Shown: positions 47,567 to 57,396, counted from the first letter of the stretch. The stretch: DNA of 64,000 bases from Actinomycetaceae bacterium (GCA_030537795.1 JAUNVE010000005.1:26061-90060), one strand, 5' to 3'. Notes: generated from the sequence alone by a model not told the origin. Translations and numbers: made by a program.

Positions 47567-48790
47567 CTAGAAAGCTGGTTTAGACGGCGATGCGCGAAGG
47601 AAATTCGGCTCGTTGAATCCTTGATCGGCAAAGGCTTGTGCAATCGCCGCGGTCACCTCATCGACTGCAGTTGCGGGTACCAGAGCGATAGCAGAACCGC
47701 CGAATCCTCCGCCGGTCATGCGTGCGCCATACGCTCCATTTGCTCGCGCCACATTAACCGCGGTATCCAACTCCGGGCACGTCACTTCGTAGTCCACACG
47801 CAAGGATTCATGTGATTCATCCATCAGTTGGCCTAGTTCACGCAATGCTTCCTCGCCTAAGTCGCCGCGTTCGAGAACGCGGACAAAAGCGAGTGTTCGA
47901 TCAATCTCCGAGGTCACGTGGCGAACTCGTTTGGTTTCTTCTTCCGTCAAACCCAATAGATCCGCTGATCGATCAACCTCGACCAGGAGTTCAACATCGA
48001 GTTTTTGGGCCGCTGATTCGCAGGCATTACGCCTGCTCGCATACTGCCCATCGGCTAGTGCATGTGGCGCACGGGTATCAATAACCAGTAGTTCCATATT
48101 GACACTATCGACATCAAACGGAATCTGCGTCACTGACTGATCCCGACAGTCAAGTAAGATCACGTGTCCCTCGACGCATCGCAGGGAAGCCGCCTGGTCC
48201 ATTCCTCCTGTCGGCGCTCCTGCTATCTCATTCTCGGCTCGCACGCAGGCGGTTACTAAACGGGCACGCCCTTCGTCGGAATCGAGTAGTCGTTCACCGT
48301 CAGCGCCCATGGGGACGAAAGCATCCCAGGCAGCCGCCACGGCACACTCCAACGCCGCGGAGGATGATAGTCCTGCACCGAAAGGAACGCAGGAGTCGAT
48401 GGCGACATCTAAACCGGGCAGAGGCCCTAAACCCTCCTGCTCCAGAGCCCACGCCACGCCCACCACGTAGGCGGGCCAGCCTTCAACAGGATGAGGTGAA
48501 TCATGGGTATCCACGTCATCGAGACTGATTTCGCGCACCCCAGATTCCTGCGCGGAAATCAGTCGTACCAGACGATCCTCGCGGCGAGTCACCGCTGCAT
48601 ACGTGCGATGCGGCAATGCCATCGGAAGAGCGAAGCCTCCATTGTAATCAGTGTGCTCACCAATCACATTTACTCGACCAGGCGCGGAGAAAATAGCCTG
48701 CGGACGACTTCCAAAAGTGCGTTCAAATAACTCAGTAACCCGCGCGGCCCCTTCAGTTGACGACCACGCTTTATTGACTATGACGCCCAT
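47567..48790 (-). CDS. galK: Galactokinase
   Basis: Phosphorylates galactose at C1 in the Leloir pathway. 407 residues, GHMP kinase fold. The galactokinase signature GRVNVIGEHTDYNGGFALP is at about 38-56. The phosphate loop PFGAGLSSSAALECAVAAA, the base region GAPTGGMDQAASLRC, and MTGGGFGGSAIALV complete the family set. The gene follows galT by 21 bases. No galE lies in the window. Confidence 0.95.
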   Translation of the reverse strand: MGVIVNKAWSSTEGAARVTELFERTFGSRPQAIFSAPGRVNVIGEHTDYNGGFALPMALPHRTYAAVTRREDRLVRLISAQESGVREISLDDVDTHDSPHPVEGWPAYVVGVAWALEQEGLGPLPGLDVAIDSCVPFGAGLSSSAALECAVAAAWDAFVPMGADGERLLDSDEGRARLVTACVRAENEIAGAPTGGMDQAASLRCVEGHVILLDCRDQSVTQIPFDVDSVNMELLVIDTRAPHALADGQYASRRNACESAAQKLDVELLVEVDRSADLLGLTEEETKRVRHVTSEIDRTLAFVRVLERGDLGEEALRELGQLMDESHESLRVDYEVTCPELDTAVNVARANGAYGARMTGGGFGGSAIALVPATAVDEVTAAIAQAFADQGFNEPNFLRASPSKPAF

Positions 48791-48811
48791 CGTTCAATCT
48801 TCACTTTCTTC

Positions 48812-50011
48812 TCAACGCTCGTACACTTCGCGCAGACGATCCGCAATCTTCTCTGGCGTAGTATCGGAAATCCACGCCCCCATACCCGATTCGGAACCGG
48901 CCAGATACTTCAATTTGCCCGGCGAACGCAGAATTGAAAACAGTTGTAGATGCAACCGTAAATCATCGCGATATTCACCCACCGGAGCTTGATGCCAGGC
49001 TGCAATATACGGCAGTGGAATCGACACCGGGTTCCCACTAGCGTCCTCATCGACAAAGAATCGGTCTCCCGCCGAAAGTACCCGCAAATAGACCTGTGCA
49101 AGATCGTCGCGTTCCTCATCATTCAACTCGTATAGGGCCCCAACATCGCGTCGGGGAGCAACATGGATCTCCACCGGCCACCGCGCCGCAGCCGGAACAT
49201 ACACCACCCAATGATCCGTCTGATCAATAATACGGCGGTTCGAGCGCAACTCTGACTCGAGGATATCGCGCAATAGGTTTCGGCCCGTCCGTTGGCGATG
49301 TTCGCGTGCCTGCACTAGCATCTGGGCCGTTCGCGGAGTGATATACGGGTAGGCGTATATTTGGCCGTGGGGATGGTGCAAAGTCACACCAATTTCTTTA
49401 CCGTGGTTTTCAAAACAGAAAACCTGCTTGATACCGGGAAGTTGCTCCAGTTCGCTGGTGCGATCAGCCCAAGCTTCAATAACGGTGCGCATGCGCGTTG
49501 GCCCCATATCAACCAGATTTTCTTCCAAATTTGGGCCGAAACAGATGACTTCACAACGACCGGCTGCCGGACGCATAGGCCATATTGATTCATCATCTAC
49601 ATACTCCGTTTCCGTCTGCTGTCCGGGTACGGCCATCAGCGAGGGGAAACGGTTTTCAAAGACAACCACATCGTAATCGGTGTCGGGAATCTCCCCATCC
49701 TGATACGTTGCTCCCGGGCGTGCCGGTGCAAACGGATTGGCATCGGCTGGCGGCAAAAATGTGCGATTCATCCGGTGGGTAGCCATGGGGATCCACTCCC
49801 CCGTCAACGGGTCGCGGCGCATCCACGGCGCAGTTACTGGCCGTTCGACACCGTCTTCGATAATCGGTGCAAACCGATCGACGAGGGGTCTGGGGTCATC
49901 GGTACGGCGAGTTTTTTCGCCGCTGACATATTCGGGTGAGTCATCGAAATAAAACAGGTCCCGGCCATCCGCTAAGCGAATCGCGGTTTTACGCACTTGC
50001 GCCATTGCCAT
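48812..50011 (-). CDS. galT: Galactose-1-phosphate uridylyltransferase
   Basis: Exchanges UMP between UDP-glucose and galactose-1-phosphate. 399 residues from ATG 50011 with AGAAAG before it; a longer frame reaches 50119 without a site. APWMRRDPLTGEWIPMATHR opens the catalytic part. The nucleophile loop VTLHHPHGQIYAYP gives the HPH triad, and EIHVAPRRDVGAL and YIAAWHQAPVG are conserved near the C-terminus. First gene of galTK. A 14-bp palindrome straddles its -10 region. Confidence 0.95.
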   Translation of the reverse strand: MAMAQVRKTAIRLADGRDLFYFDDSPEYVSGEKTRRTDDPRPLVDRFAPIIEDGVERPVTAPWMRRDPLTGEWIPMATHRMNRTFLPPADANPFAPARPGATYQDGEIPDTDYDVVVFENRFPSLMAVPGQQTETEYVDDESIWPMRPAAGRCEVICFGPNLEENLVDMGPTRMRTVIEAWADRTSELEQLPGIKQVFCFENHGKEIGVTLHHPHGQIYAYPYITPRTAQMLVQAREHRQRTGRNLLRDILESELRSNRRIIDQTDHWVVYVPAAARWPVEIHVAPRRDVGALYELNDEERDDLAQVYLRVLSAGDRFFVDEDASGNPVSIPLPYIAAWHQAPVGEYRDDLRLHLQLFSILRSPGKLKYLAGSESGMGAWISDTTPEKIADRLREVYER

Positions 50012-50018
50012 CACACAG

Positions 50019-50032
50019 CTTTCTATAGAAAG
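50019..50032 (-). promoter_or_regulatory. Palindrome at the galT promoter
   Basis: CTTTCTATAGAAAG, a perfect 14-base palindrome eight bases before the galT ATG and overlapping a TATAGA -10-like box. It could be the operator of a galactose repressor. The rest of gap 50012-50274 holds the next gene's promoter only. Confidence 0.4.
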
Positions 50033-50232
50033 AACTAGCCGGCTCCATCCTACGCACACAATCGTTATTCGATGCGGTACCTTTGGCATGCTTTTATTCG
50101 ATAGTGTGGCGGCTTCCACATATGCTCTACCTGGTTCCCATTGTCAAGTCGGTGAGTTTTATTGATATCGCTGGCGTAACGAGCTTGCGAAACTGCACGT
50201 CAAGCACCACAATGTAATCCGCAAACATAAAA

Positions 50233-50260
50233 TTGAATGCTGTTCCGCGATTACTATAAC
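50233..50260 (+). promoter_or_regulatory. Promoter of second 2H phosphoesterase gene
   Basis: TTGAAT, a 16-base spacer, then TATAAC, followed by a short leader with GAGAAAG before the ATG at 50275. Confidence 0.5.
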
Positions 50261-50274
50261 GAGAAAGAATCCAC

Positions 50275-50823
50275 ATGTATCTACCTGAAATTGATGAGGA
50301 CGAAGAACTAATCGGCCTCGTCATTGCAGTACCAGAGCCATGGATGTCTGAACTCACCGCTTGGCGCCTCGAATTCGGCGATGAACACGGCAATCACACC
50401 CCGGCACACATTACTTTGCTCCCTCCCACCGCTATCAAAAAAAGCCAGCGCGCGGATGTCGCTGAGCATTTGCAAAAAATCGCCGCAGCACATCGACCAT
50501 TTAAAATCGCCTTGCGCGGGACCGGCACATTCCGCCCCATTTCTCCCGTTGTATATGTCGATGTAGTGGCGGGCAACCGCGACCTCATCGAGCTAGAAAA
50601 TGACGTGCGCACCGGCATCTTAGATGTTCCCACCCGATTTGCCTTTCATCCGCATGTCACTATTGCCCAGCAGGTTCCCGACGAGCGCTTAGATCAAGCC
50701 GAAATCACATGTGCCGATTTTCAAGCTGAATGGACAGTTCAAGGTTTCCGCCTTGATCGCGTTACTCCAGACGGTTCATACCTGTCTCAAGCTCTTTTTA
50801 ATTTCACCGCTCCCAGCGGCTAG
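50275..50823 (+). CDS. 2'-5' RNA ligase family (2H phosphoesterase) protein
   Basis: 182 residues. The two HxT motifs are PAHITLLPP (H45) and FAFHPHVTIAQ (H127). The first is extended by LLPPT, the YjcG/2H form rather than ThpR. A role in hydrolysing a cyclic phosphate on RNA or a small molecule is likely. A second, distinct 2H protein (thpR) lies about 31 kb away in this window, and the two share only the fold. SD GAGAAAG, start well supported. Confidence 0.85.
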   Translation: MYLPEIDEDEELIGLVIAVPEPWMSELTAWRLEFGDEHGNHTPAHITLLPPTAIKKSQRADVAEHLQKIAAAHRPFKIALRGTGTFRPISPVVYVDVVAGNRDLIELENDVRTGILDVPTRFAFHPHVTIAQQVPDERLDQAEITCADFQAEWTVQGFRLDRVTPDGSYLSQALFNFTAPSG

Positions 50824-50894
50824 CGTCGAAGCGAGTGAACGTGAAAAAGCGCATTGCTAACCGCTTTCAATGCGCTTAAACCGAGTTTTTGCGA

Positions 50895-50900
50895 TAGGTT
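50895..50900 (+). promoter_or_regulatory. -10 box of leaderless yihY gene
   Basis: TAGGTT, six bases, then the ATG at 50907. No Shine-Dalgarno is present. Confidence 0.5.
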
Positions 50901-50906
50901 CGGAAC

Positions 50907-52217
50907 ATGCGAAACGAATCCCCTCTCAACGAATCTAGTCGTCATACGCGCCCTTCCTCAGCGATTGACACGACCCCACCTATCAACGGTTTAGATCCGC
51001 GAGCGGCCTTTGCTCCCCCGCTTTTCGGGCCGTCTCTTACCGCCGCATTCGCCGCTGACGGCATAGTCAATAAAGCCATGCAGCTACTCGAATGGTGGAA
51101 GTATTCCCGAATTGGCCGCGGCCTGAAACGCTACACCACCAAGCGCGGAAATCTCTTGGCCGGTGGCATCTCGTATGTGGCTCTGTTTTCTATTTCGGCA
51201 GCGGTGGCTATCGGATGGACCATTTTTATGTACGTTCTGGGCGGTAACGCGGAACTGCGGCATTCCCTCATCGACGCCATTAACAGTGCCATGCCAGGTT
51301 TACTTAAAGATGGCTCGGGAAACGGCGGGATGGTAGATCCTGAATCCCTCAGGCAAGACAGCCTTTTTACCGTAACCGGAATTGTCGGCGTGGTAGCGCT
51401 TTTGTTTTCCGCTTCCAAAGTCATGGCAGCGCTTAAAATGTCACTGTGGTCCATGTTCGGCGTTGTTCGTTTGCCCGACAATCCAGTAGTGATCAAAGTC
51501 CGCGACTTTATTGGATTCCTCATCATCGCCCTATCGGTGGTGGCCACCGCCACACTTGGCGTGTTAACGAATACGCTCGGTAGTTGGTTTCTTAACGTGA
51601 TTGGACTGGAGGGCGGCTTGGGAAGCTTCCTCCTCCGATTTGGATCGCTTCTGACAGCTTTTGTCGTCGACACCGTTTTAGTCGTGCTCCTCATCCGTTT
51701 TGTGGCTGGGATGCGCACTCCGTGGAAAGATCTGTGGACCGGGGCAGCCATCGTGGGAGTGGGATCCGCGGTCTTACGCTATCTCGGTACCAGCGTGATC
51801 GGAGCGGTCGATGACCCGCTACTTGCTGGTGGTGCCGCGGTCGTGACGCTCATGCTGTGGATCAACCTCATCGCGCGTGTCGTCCTCATGGTGGCCGCAT
51901 GGATGGCGAATCCACCTTTTGCCGCCGTTCCTAACTCTCCGGAGCATATTCACGGGCGAGAAACTCCGAACTACGTCACAATGAGTAAGCCGGAGACACT
52001 GGCGTGGCCGCACCATACGATGACCGGTGACCTCGAACCCGACCCGTGGCATAACCCTGACGATGAAGAAATCGTCTTAGATTCCGTCGTTTGGAACTCG
52101 GTTCAGGCGCGTCGCCTACGCAAACGAATTGAGAAAGCCGATGCCGACGCTGACCAGTACCGTCGTCAACTATGGGCAATGGGAACTGTCCGGAAAATCG
52201 CTGAACGGGACGAATAA
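50907..52217 (+). CDS. YihY/virulence factor BrkB family membrane protein
   Basis: 436 residues. About 60 hydrophilic N-terminal residues, then the family opening WWKYSRIGRGLKRYTTKRGNLLAGGISYVALFSISAAVAIGWTIF and five to six membrane segments. FIAxxR-like MRTPWKDLWTGAAIVGVGSAVLRYLGT is near the end. A long acidic C-terminal tail follows (about 110 residues). Once called ribonuclease BN, but the family has no confirmed nuclease activity. Function unknown; leaderless by position. Convergent with xth, 30 bases apart. Confidence 0.88.
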   Translation: MRNESPLNESSRHTRPSSAIDTTPPINGLDPRAAFAPPLFGPSLTAAFAADGIVNKAMQLLEWWKYSRIGRGLKRYTTKRGNLLAGGISYVALFSISAAVAIGWTIFMYVLGGNAELRHSLIDAINSAMPGLLKDGSGNGGMVDPESLRQDSLFTVTGIVGVVALLFSASKVMAALKMSLWSMFGVVRLPDNPVVIKVRDFIGFLIIALSVVATATLGVLTNTLGSWFLNVIGLEGGLGSFLLRFGSLLTAFVVDTVLVVLLIRFVAGMRTPWKDLWTGAAIVGVGSAVLRYLGTSVIGAVDDPLLAGGAAVVTLMLWINLIARVVLMVAAWMANPPFAAVPNSPEHIHGRETPNYVTMSKPETLAWPHHTMTGDLEPDPWHNPDDEEIVLDSVVWNSVQARRLRKRIEKADADADQYRRQLWAMGTVRKIAERDE

Positions 52218-52247
52218 CTCGCCTGCTTGTCCACTCCAGGCGATTGA

Positions 52248-53066
52248 TTAGGCGTAGGTAACGCGTAACGGCGCGTGGTCGGAGAAGCGGGACGCGTAGT
52301 CCGCTGAGCGGTCCACCGTCACGCTTTGCGCCCGTTCTGCAAGTTGCGGTGTCGCCAGCTGGTAGTCGATACGCCACCCGGCGTCATTATCGAAGGCTTT
52401 ACCGCGATACGACCACCACGTATAGGGTCCCTGTTGCTCACCCACTAGATCTCGTGTGACGTCCCGCCACCCCTGGTCGAGCCAGCGGCTGACGTAGGCA
52501 ATTTCTTCATCAAGCACGCCGGCAGTTTTGTTGTGATTGCCCTTCCAGTTTTTGATGTCGCGCTCGGTATGAACAATATTGAGGTCGCCGCATACTACCG
52601 TCTCACGTCCCGACTCGATCAGTTCTGCCATTCGTGCGGTCACCAGATCAAGGTGCGCGAATTTTTGATCCATCTTTTCAGTACCTACCTGCCCCGAATG
52701 CAGGTAAGCCGAAACAATAGTCACTGTCGTGTCACCATCAATTACGTCGACCTCCAGCCAGCGACCAGTATCGACTGCAACGGCGTCACCTGCGCTCGGT
52801 GCACCGCGACGCACCGAGTCGTGTACAAGTGTCAGATCGCTATCTCGTCGCACCGCGATGGCAACACCTGCGCGTCCTTTAATCTCGCAGGCGAAGTTCA
52901 CAATATCCCATTCGTGGCCCAGGTGTTCAAAAGTAACGGCATCGGATGCACGCACCTCTTGGAGGGCGATAATATCGGGCTTCGTTTCCGCAAGAGCAGC
53001 GGCCATTCCGCGACGCATGGCGGCACGAATTCCATTGACGTTGATAGTGCTTAGTGAAAAACTCAT
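52248..53066 (-). CDS. xth: Exodeoxyribonuclease III
   Basis: AP endonuclease/3'-5' exonuclease of base excision repair. 272 residues from ATG 53066. LSTINVNGIRAAMRRG, DIIALQEVRAS (metal-binding Glu), VVCGDLNIVHTERDIKNW (Asp/Asn pair), GWRIDYQLAT and FSDHAPLRVTYA (catalytic His) are all present. The start is preceded by GATACT-GGCGGC, close to the leaderless pattern seen elsewhere in this window; GGCGG could also be a weak SD. Confidence 0.93.
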   Translation of the reverse strand: MSFSLSTINVNGIRAAMRRGMAAALAETKPDIIALQEVRASDAVTFEHLGHEWDIVNFACEIKGRAGVAIAVRRDSDLTLVHDSVRRGAPSAGDAVAVDTGRWLEVDVIDGDTTVTIVSAYLHSGQVGTEKMDQKFAHLDLVTARMAELIESGRETVVCGDLNIVHTERDIKNWKGNHNKTAGVLDEEIAYVSRWLDQGWRDVTRDLVGEQQGPYTWWSYRGKAFDNDAGWRIDYQLATPQLAERAQSVTVDRSADYASRFSDHAPLRVTYA

Positions 53067-53129
53067 GCCGCCAGTATCGCAGATGCGCCGCATGCTTCAC
53101 ATCCGCAGTCCGGACGAAGCGGTGAAACG

Positions 53130-54554
53130 TTAATCCATTCCCGCAATACGCGCGCTAATCTGCGCAGGCCACGGTGTCCTGTCACTTTCAAAACGATTCT
53201 CATACACGTCGGAAGCACCAAAGACTTTGTACAGAGAATGGATACCCAACCACCGAATAGGATCGGGTTCCCATCGGCCTGAATTGTGATTATTCCACGG
53301 CAACTCGGTGGCAGGGGTGCGACGACGGGCAATGCGGTCAGCCATCGTCTTACCGGCGAGATACGTGGAAGTGACGCCGTGCCCGGCATAGCCAAATACA
53401 TAGCCGATCGACGTGTCGTCATCCCAGTTAACAGTGGCACACCAGTCTCGTGTCACTCCGAGTACGCCACGCCAAGCATGTGCGACCGCAAAGTCAACAT
53501 CGGGAAAGAACACCCCTAGCCGATCCACTAGTTGATCAACGACACTCTCAAGCAGACGCCCATCTGCAGCTGTGTCACCTCCGTATCCATACGGTGACCC
53601 CCGTCCTCCGATAGCAATACGATTATCCGCAGTGCGCTGCGCATAAATGAACGTGTGGGCGGTATCGCCTAAAAGCTCATAGCCGCTCCACCCGATCTTC
53701 TCCCAGTCGGAAGCGGCGATAGGCTCCGTTGCGATCATCGAGGAATTCACTGGAATCACGCGTCCCTCTCCCAACAAAGGCCCGGAATATCCTTCGGTAC
53801 AGCAAACAATTCGACGAGCGTTGACGCGGCCCAGATTCGTGCTGACATATCCGGGGTGAATCGACGTTACACGCACTCCCTGAATAATCTCCACGCCCTC
53901 ACCGACGAGATACTGTGCAAGGCCGCGAGCTAGTTTTGCTGGATTTATGCGCGTATTATTCTTGTGATACAAACCGGCATGGGTGGTGGCGATATTGATT
54001 CGCTCACGGCTTTCGTCCGCATTCAATTCGATGGCTTCGTCCGGACGCAGACCGTAGTGAAGTTCGGCTTCGCGAGTCTTGCGTAGCCGGGCAACTCCGG
54101 CTTTACTGGTTGCGACTTCTAACCCCCCAGAACGGCAAATATCCGCATCAATTCCATGCTCTTTTGTGACGTCGATTACTTCACTGATCGAATCGATAAT
54201 CATTCGTTGAAAGTTGCGCACGGATTCAATACCGCGACTCTTTGCATACACGGAGGCTCGTCCCGGAAACAGTTGGGATAGCCACCCTCCGTTGCGCCCC
54301 GACGCGCCGTACCCGACAGTATTCGCTTCCAAGATGGCAATGGAATTTACAGCATTATTGCGCAGATTATGATAGGCCGTCCATAACCCTGTAAAGCCTC
54401 CACCAATAATGACAAGATCATATTTCTTAGTTGGCTGAATACTACTACCTAAAAATTTGGATGATGCTTGACCGGGAGTTTTCTGACCTTTTAGTTCGGC
54501 AAGTTTTTCCTGATAGTCCCAATGGGAGATTTGACCGTTGATGAATGACGACAC
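53130..54554 (-). CDS. FAD-dependent oxidoreductase, amine-oxidase-like (DAO family)
   Basis: 474 residues. FAD Rossmann motif KYDLVIIGGGFTGLWTAYHN (about 44-63) after a 43-residue leader, then GASGRNGGWLSQLFPGR, the loop of gamma-glutamylputrescine-oxidase and glycine-oxidase relatives. The C-terminal block GYVFGYAGHGVTSTYLAGKTMADRIARR matches the same group. The substrate, probably an amine or N-methyl amino acid, is not defined. The gene is divergent from a sodium:solute symporter, which suggests uptake and oxidation of one solute. GTG start with GAGGTGA eight bases upstream. Confidence 0.85.
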   Translation of the reverse strand: MSSFINGQISHWDYQEKLAELKGQKTPGQASSKFLGSSIQPTKKYDLVIIGGGFTGLWTAYHNLRNNAVNSIAILEANTVGYGASGRNGGWLSQLFPGRASVYAKSRGIESVRNFQRMIIDSISEVIDVTKEHGIDADICRSGGLEVATSKAGVARLRKTREAELHYGLRPDEAIELNADESRERINIATTHAGLYHKNNTRINPAKLARGLAQYLVGEGVEIIQGVRVTSIHPGYVSTNLGRVNARRIVCCTEGYSGPLLGEGRVIPVNSSMIATEPIAASDWEKIGWSGYELLGDTAHTFIYAQRTADNRIAIGGRGSPYGYGGDTAADGRLLESVVDQLVDRLGVFFPDVDFAVAHAWRGVLGVTRDWCATVNWDDDTSIGYVFGYAGHGVTSTYLAGKTMADRIARRRTPATELPWNNHNSGRWEPDPIRWLGIHSLYKVFGASDVYENRFESDRTPWPAQISARIAGMD

Positions 54555-54702
54555 GACAAGTTCACCTCATAGAAGAGCAATGGTTCAAAATGCGAGACAG
54601 CAGTAGCCAAATACAAAAATTTGACTGAAGATCTCTATTAATCGATGTCGCGTAGCTGTTGTCGTCGATTCTAGATCACATTTTTTCAAAGAGGAAGTCG
54701 TG

Positions 54703-54807
54703 ATGCTAAGCTCTCTCATCTTCACAGGATATTACAGTCTGTTACCTGCCTTTATTGTGATAGCGATCTGGCGTGTAACCCGTCGGGATTATCTGGAGGA
54801 AGACTAA
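54703..54807 (+). CDS. Symporter small accessory protein (34 residues)
   Basis: A short gene just before the symporter: ATG at 54703, stop TAA at 54805-54807. It encodes one membrane segment (LLPAFIVIAIWRV) with a short hydrophilic end (TRRDYLEED), and is preceded by AGAGGAAG. The stop and the symporter ATG share one base (TAATG), so the two are translationally coupled. Similar single-span partners occur beside other sodium:solute symporters. A GTG at 54700 is an alternative start. Confidence 0.75.
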   Translation: MLSSLIFTGYYSLLPAFIVIAIWRVTRRDYLEED

Positions 54808-56411
54808 TGGTTTTCTCCATCGCCATTCTCGCCTCATTCGTCATCTATCTCATTATCGGCGCTATCGTTAGCCGAACTATTAAAGACAAAGACGATTACT
54901 ACGTTTCCGGACGAAATGCGCCCACTGTACTTGTGGGGGGAACTCTCGTTGCCTCCTATATGTCAACCGTAACGTTCCTTGGAGAAATTGGCTTCGCCTA
55001 CGATGGGTACCCGGTAGCTCTCGGTCTCATCACCCCGCTCAACATCGCCGGATACGGTATCGGCGTCATGTTTTTCGGCCGCTACTTGCGCCGATCTGAA
55101 GCCCTAACAGTGCCGGAGTTCTTTGGGAAACGATTCAGTTCTCCCACCCTCCAAATGATCACTGGTCTTACAGTGGTCGTCGGCATCGGCTTCTATCTCA
55201 TTGCCGTCACCCAAGGTATGTCATTAATTATCCAACAACTAACCGGTATCAACCCCTTCTTCTCACTATTAACGGTTTGGATCGGATACACAATTTTTAC
55301 GTTGTTATCGGGCGCACGTGGTGTCTTGATCAACGACACCATTATGTATTTCATCTTCACTATCGCTGCCGTTGGCGGAGTCGGATGGCTGTTTTATCGA
55401 GCAGGTGGCCCGACTGAAGCCTTCAATAAGATGCGGAATCTCGCTGACATGCCTGACGCTTTGACGTGGCACGGGACAACTGGTCCGGATGCATATATGG
55501 GAACTCCAGGAGCGGTACTCATGTGGGGCCTGACATTAGGTATCGTTTGGATGCTGGTCGTTGCCGTGAGTCCCTGGCAGTCGAGCCGCTACCTCATGGC
55601 CAAAAATGAGCACGTTAGTATCCGAAGTGCTCTTATGGCAACTGTTTCCATCGGTTTCCTCTACGTTTTCGTCGCCTTTGGCGGGCTTCTCATCAACGTA
55701 TTTAATCCGAATATCAATCCTTCGGAGGTTGCCTTTGTGTGGGCTGCTCAAAATGCCATGCCACCGGTGCTCGGAGTACTGGCTGTGACTGGTATCGTTG
55801 CGGCCGGATTATCCTCAGCGGCCTCATTCCTATCTCTCATCGGTTTCAGTATCGACAACGATGTGATGCCTTGGCTGGCCAATCGTCGCAAAAAACTCGA
55901 TATCGAAAAGCGCGATGTTAACCTCACGCGTACCGCTATGCTTACCGTCGGCATTATTGCGCTAGTTGCTACTTACTTTGCCACGCCAGCGGTCCTGGAA
56001 ATCGGCTATTTTGCCGCCACTCTATTTGCGGCCTCCTGGGGCCCCCTAGCGTTTTGGAGTATCCGAAGCGAGAAGCTCACTGAGCGCGGCGCTATCGCCG
56101 GTGTCGTTACCGGCTTCCTTATCGTGGCACTATTCGAGAGCCTGTCAAGATTTGGAGGAATCGACTTTCCAATCTGGGCGAATCCGGTACTCATTGGAAT
56201 CGGAGGTTCACTCATAGCCATTGTCCTCGGTAACCGCAATCAGCAACCGCGAGAAGAGAGCATAGCTTTCCTACGTTCACTGCGCAGTATTCCCCGGGAA
56301 AACGTATCGGTTAAGGAATACAAGACGACGCGTTTGTGGGTTATTGGTTCTCTCATTGTGATCGCTAGTTACGCCACGTTCCTTCTCGTGTTCTACGCTC
56401 TACCGAACTAG
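54807..56411 (+). CDS. Sodium:solute symporter (SSS) family transporter
   Basis: 534 residues with about 13 hydrophobic segments. The opening DDYYVSGRNAPTVLVGGTLVASYMSTVTFLGEIGFAYDGYP is the conserved first repeat with the sodium site region. GARGVLINDTIMYF and VAAGLSSAASFLSLIGFSIDNDVMP are further SSS hallmarks. The substrate is unknown: monocarboxylates, amino acids or amines are all possible. Its place opposite a DAO-family oxidase favours an amine or amino acid. Expressed with the 34-residue upstream gene. Confidence 0.88.
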   Translation: MVFSIAILASFVIYLIIGAIVSRTIKDKDDYYVSGRNAPTVLVGGTLVASYMSTVTFLGEIGFAYDGYPVALGLITPLNIAGYGIGVMFFGRYLRRSEALTVPEFFGKRFSSPTLQMITGLTVVVGIGFYLIAVTQGMSLIIQQLTGINPFFSLLTVWIGYTIFTLLSGARGVLINDTIMYFIFTIAAVGGVGWLFYRAGGPTEAFNKMRNLADMPDALTWHGTTGPDAYMGTPGAVLMWGLTLGIVWMLVVAVSPWQSSRYLMAKNEHVSIRSALMATVSIGFLYVFVAFGGLLINVFNPNINPSEVAFVWAAQNAMPPVLGVLAVTGIVAAGLSSAASFLSLIGFSIDNDVMPWLANRRKKLDIEKRDVNLTRTAMLTVGIIALVATYFATPAVLEIGYFAATLFAASWGPLAFWSIRSEKLTERGAIAGVVTGFLIVALFESLSRFGGIDFPIWANPVLIGIGGSLIAIVLGNRNQQPREESIAFLRSLRSIPRENVSVKEYKTTRLWVIGSLIVIASYATFLLVFYALPN

Positions 56412-56440
56412 GAAGGAACTCGCGCAACTCATATCAACAA

Positions 56441-56496
56441 AACTGGGGCCGCCACTGCTTATATTCTCGTAATAGCACCAGTGGCGGCCTCCAGTT
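56441..56496. terminator. Terminator between symporter and folD
   Basis: Arms AACTGGGGCCGCCACTG and CAGTGGCGGCCTCCAGTT (one bulge) enclose a 21-base loop. It lies between convergent stops and can serve both directions. Confidence 0.7.
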
Positions 56497-56502
56497 TGCT
56501 AA

Positions 56503-57396
56503 TCAGCAATTGCGTTCGGCGGCCTCAACAACATTCGCGAGAAGCAAAGCGCGCGTCATAGGCCCTACCCCTCCCGGGTTAGGCGATAACCAGCCGGCAA
56601 TCGCGTCAACGCCGTCTGCAACATCACCCGATAAACGAGCCTTCCCATCTTGGCCTTCGACACGTGATACACCGACGTCGAGCACAATCGCTCCCGGTTT
56701 TACCATATCCGCAGTGATAATACCGGCTGCGCCGGTAGCTGCCACGACTACGTCCGCCGTCCGTACTTTTTCTGCTAGATCAACTGTACCGGTATGACAC
56801 AATGTCACGGTCGCATTGATATCTTTACGTGTTAACAACAGTCCAATCGAACGTCCGACAGTCGTTCCTCTTCCAACCACGCAGATATCAAGTCCGGCAA
56901 GTTCGATGCCGTTACGTTCAATCAGTTCGATAACTGCCCGCGGTGTACACGGAAGCGGCGAATTAATGGGTTCGGAAACGCGAAGAACAAGCCGTCCCAG
57001 ATTGGTCGGATGTAAACCATCGGAATCCTTAGCCGGGTCGATAGCTTCCAGTACTCGATTGGTATTAATCCCATCCGGAAGTGGAAGTTGCACAATATAA
57101 CCGGTACATGCCGGATCATTATTGAGCCGGGACACAGCCTCGAGAATCTCTTCTTCGGTGGCAGATTGGGGAAGATCTACGCGAATCGATTCGATGCCAA
57201 CTTCCGCGCAATCACGGTGTTTTCCCGCCACGTAGGTTGCCGATCCGGGATCGTCACCGACCAGGATTGTGCCCAGGCCCGGTTGGCAACCGCGTTCGTG
57301 TAATCGGCGCACTCGCTGCGCAAGTTCCTGCTTGATCTGGGCTGCACATGCCTTTCCATCAAGGATGCGAGCAGGTCCGTTCCAGGGGGCGCGCAT
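56503..57396 (-). CDS. folD: Methylenetetrahydrofolate dehydrogenase/cyclohydrolase
   Basis: Bifunctional one-carbon enzyme interconverting 5,10-methylene- and 10-formyl-THF with NADP. 297 residues. Folate site [12 protein letters not shown], catalytic K in [28 protein letters not shown] motif [16 protein letters not shown], and the end [25 protein letters not shown]. The stop of glyA overlaps its ATG (TAATG). It forms an operon with glyA and, probably, purU, under the riboswitch upstream of glyA. Confidence 0.95.
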   Translation of the reverse strand: MRAPWNGPARILDGKACAAQIKQELAQRVRRLHERGCQPGLGTILVGDDPGSATYVAGKHRDCAEVGIESIRVDLPQSATEEEILEAVSRLNNDPACTGYIVQLPLPDGINTNRVLEAIDPAKDSDGLHPTNLGRLVLRVSEPINSPLPCTPRAVIELIERNGIELAGLDICVVGRGTTVGRSIGLLLTRKDINATVTLCHTGTVDLAEKVRTADVVVAATGAAGIITADMVKPGAIVLDVGVSRVEGQDGKARLSGDVADGVDAIAGWLSPNPGGVGPMTRALLLANVVEAAERNC

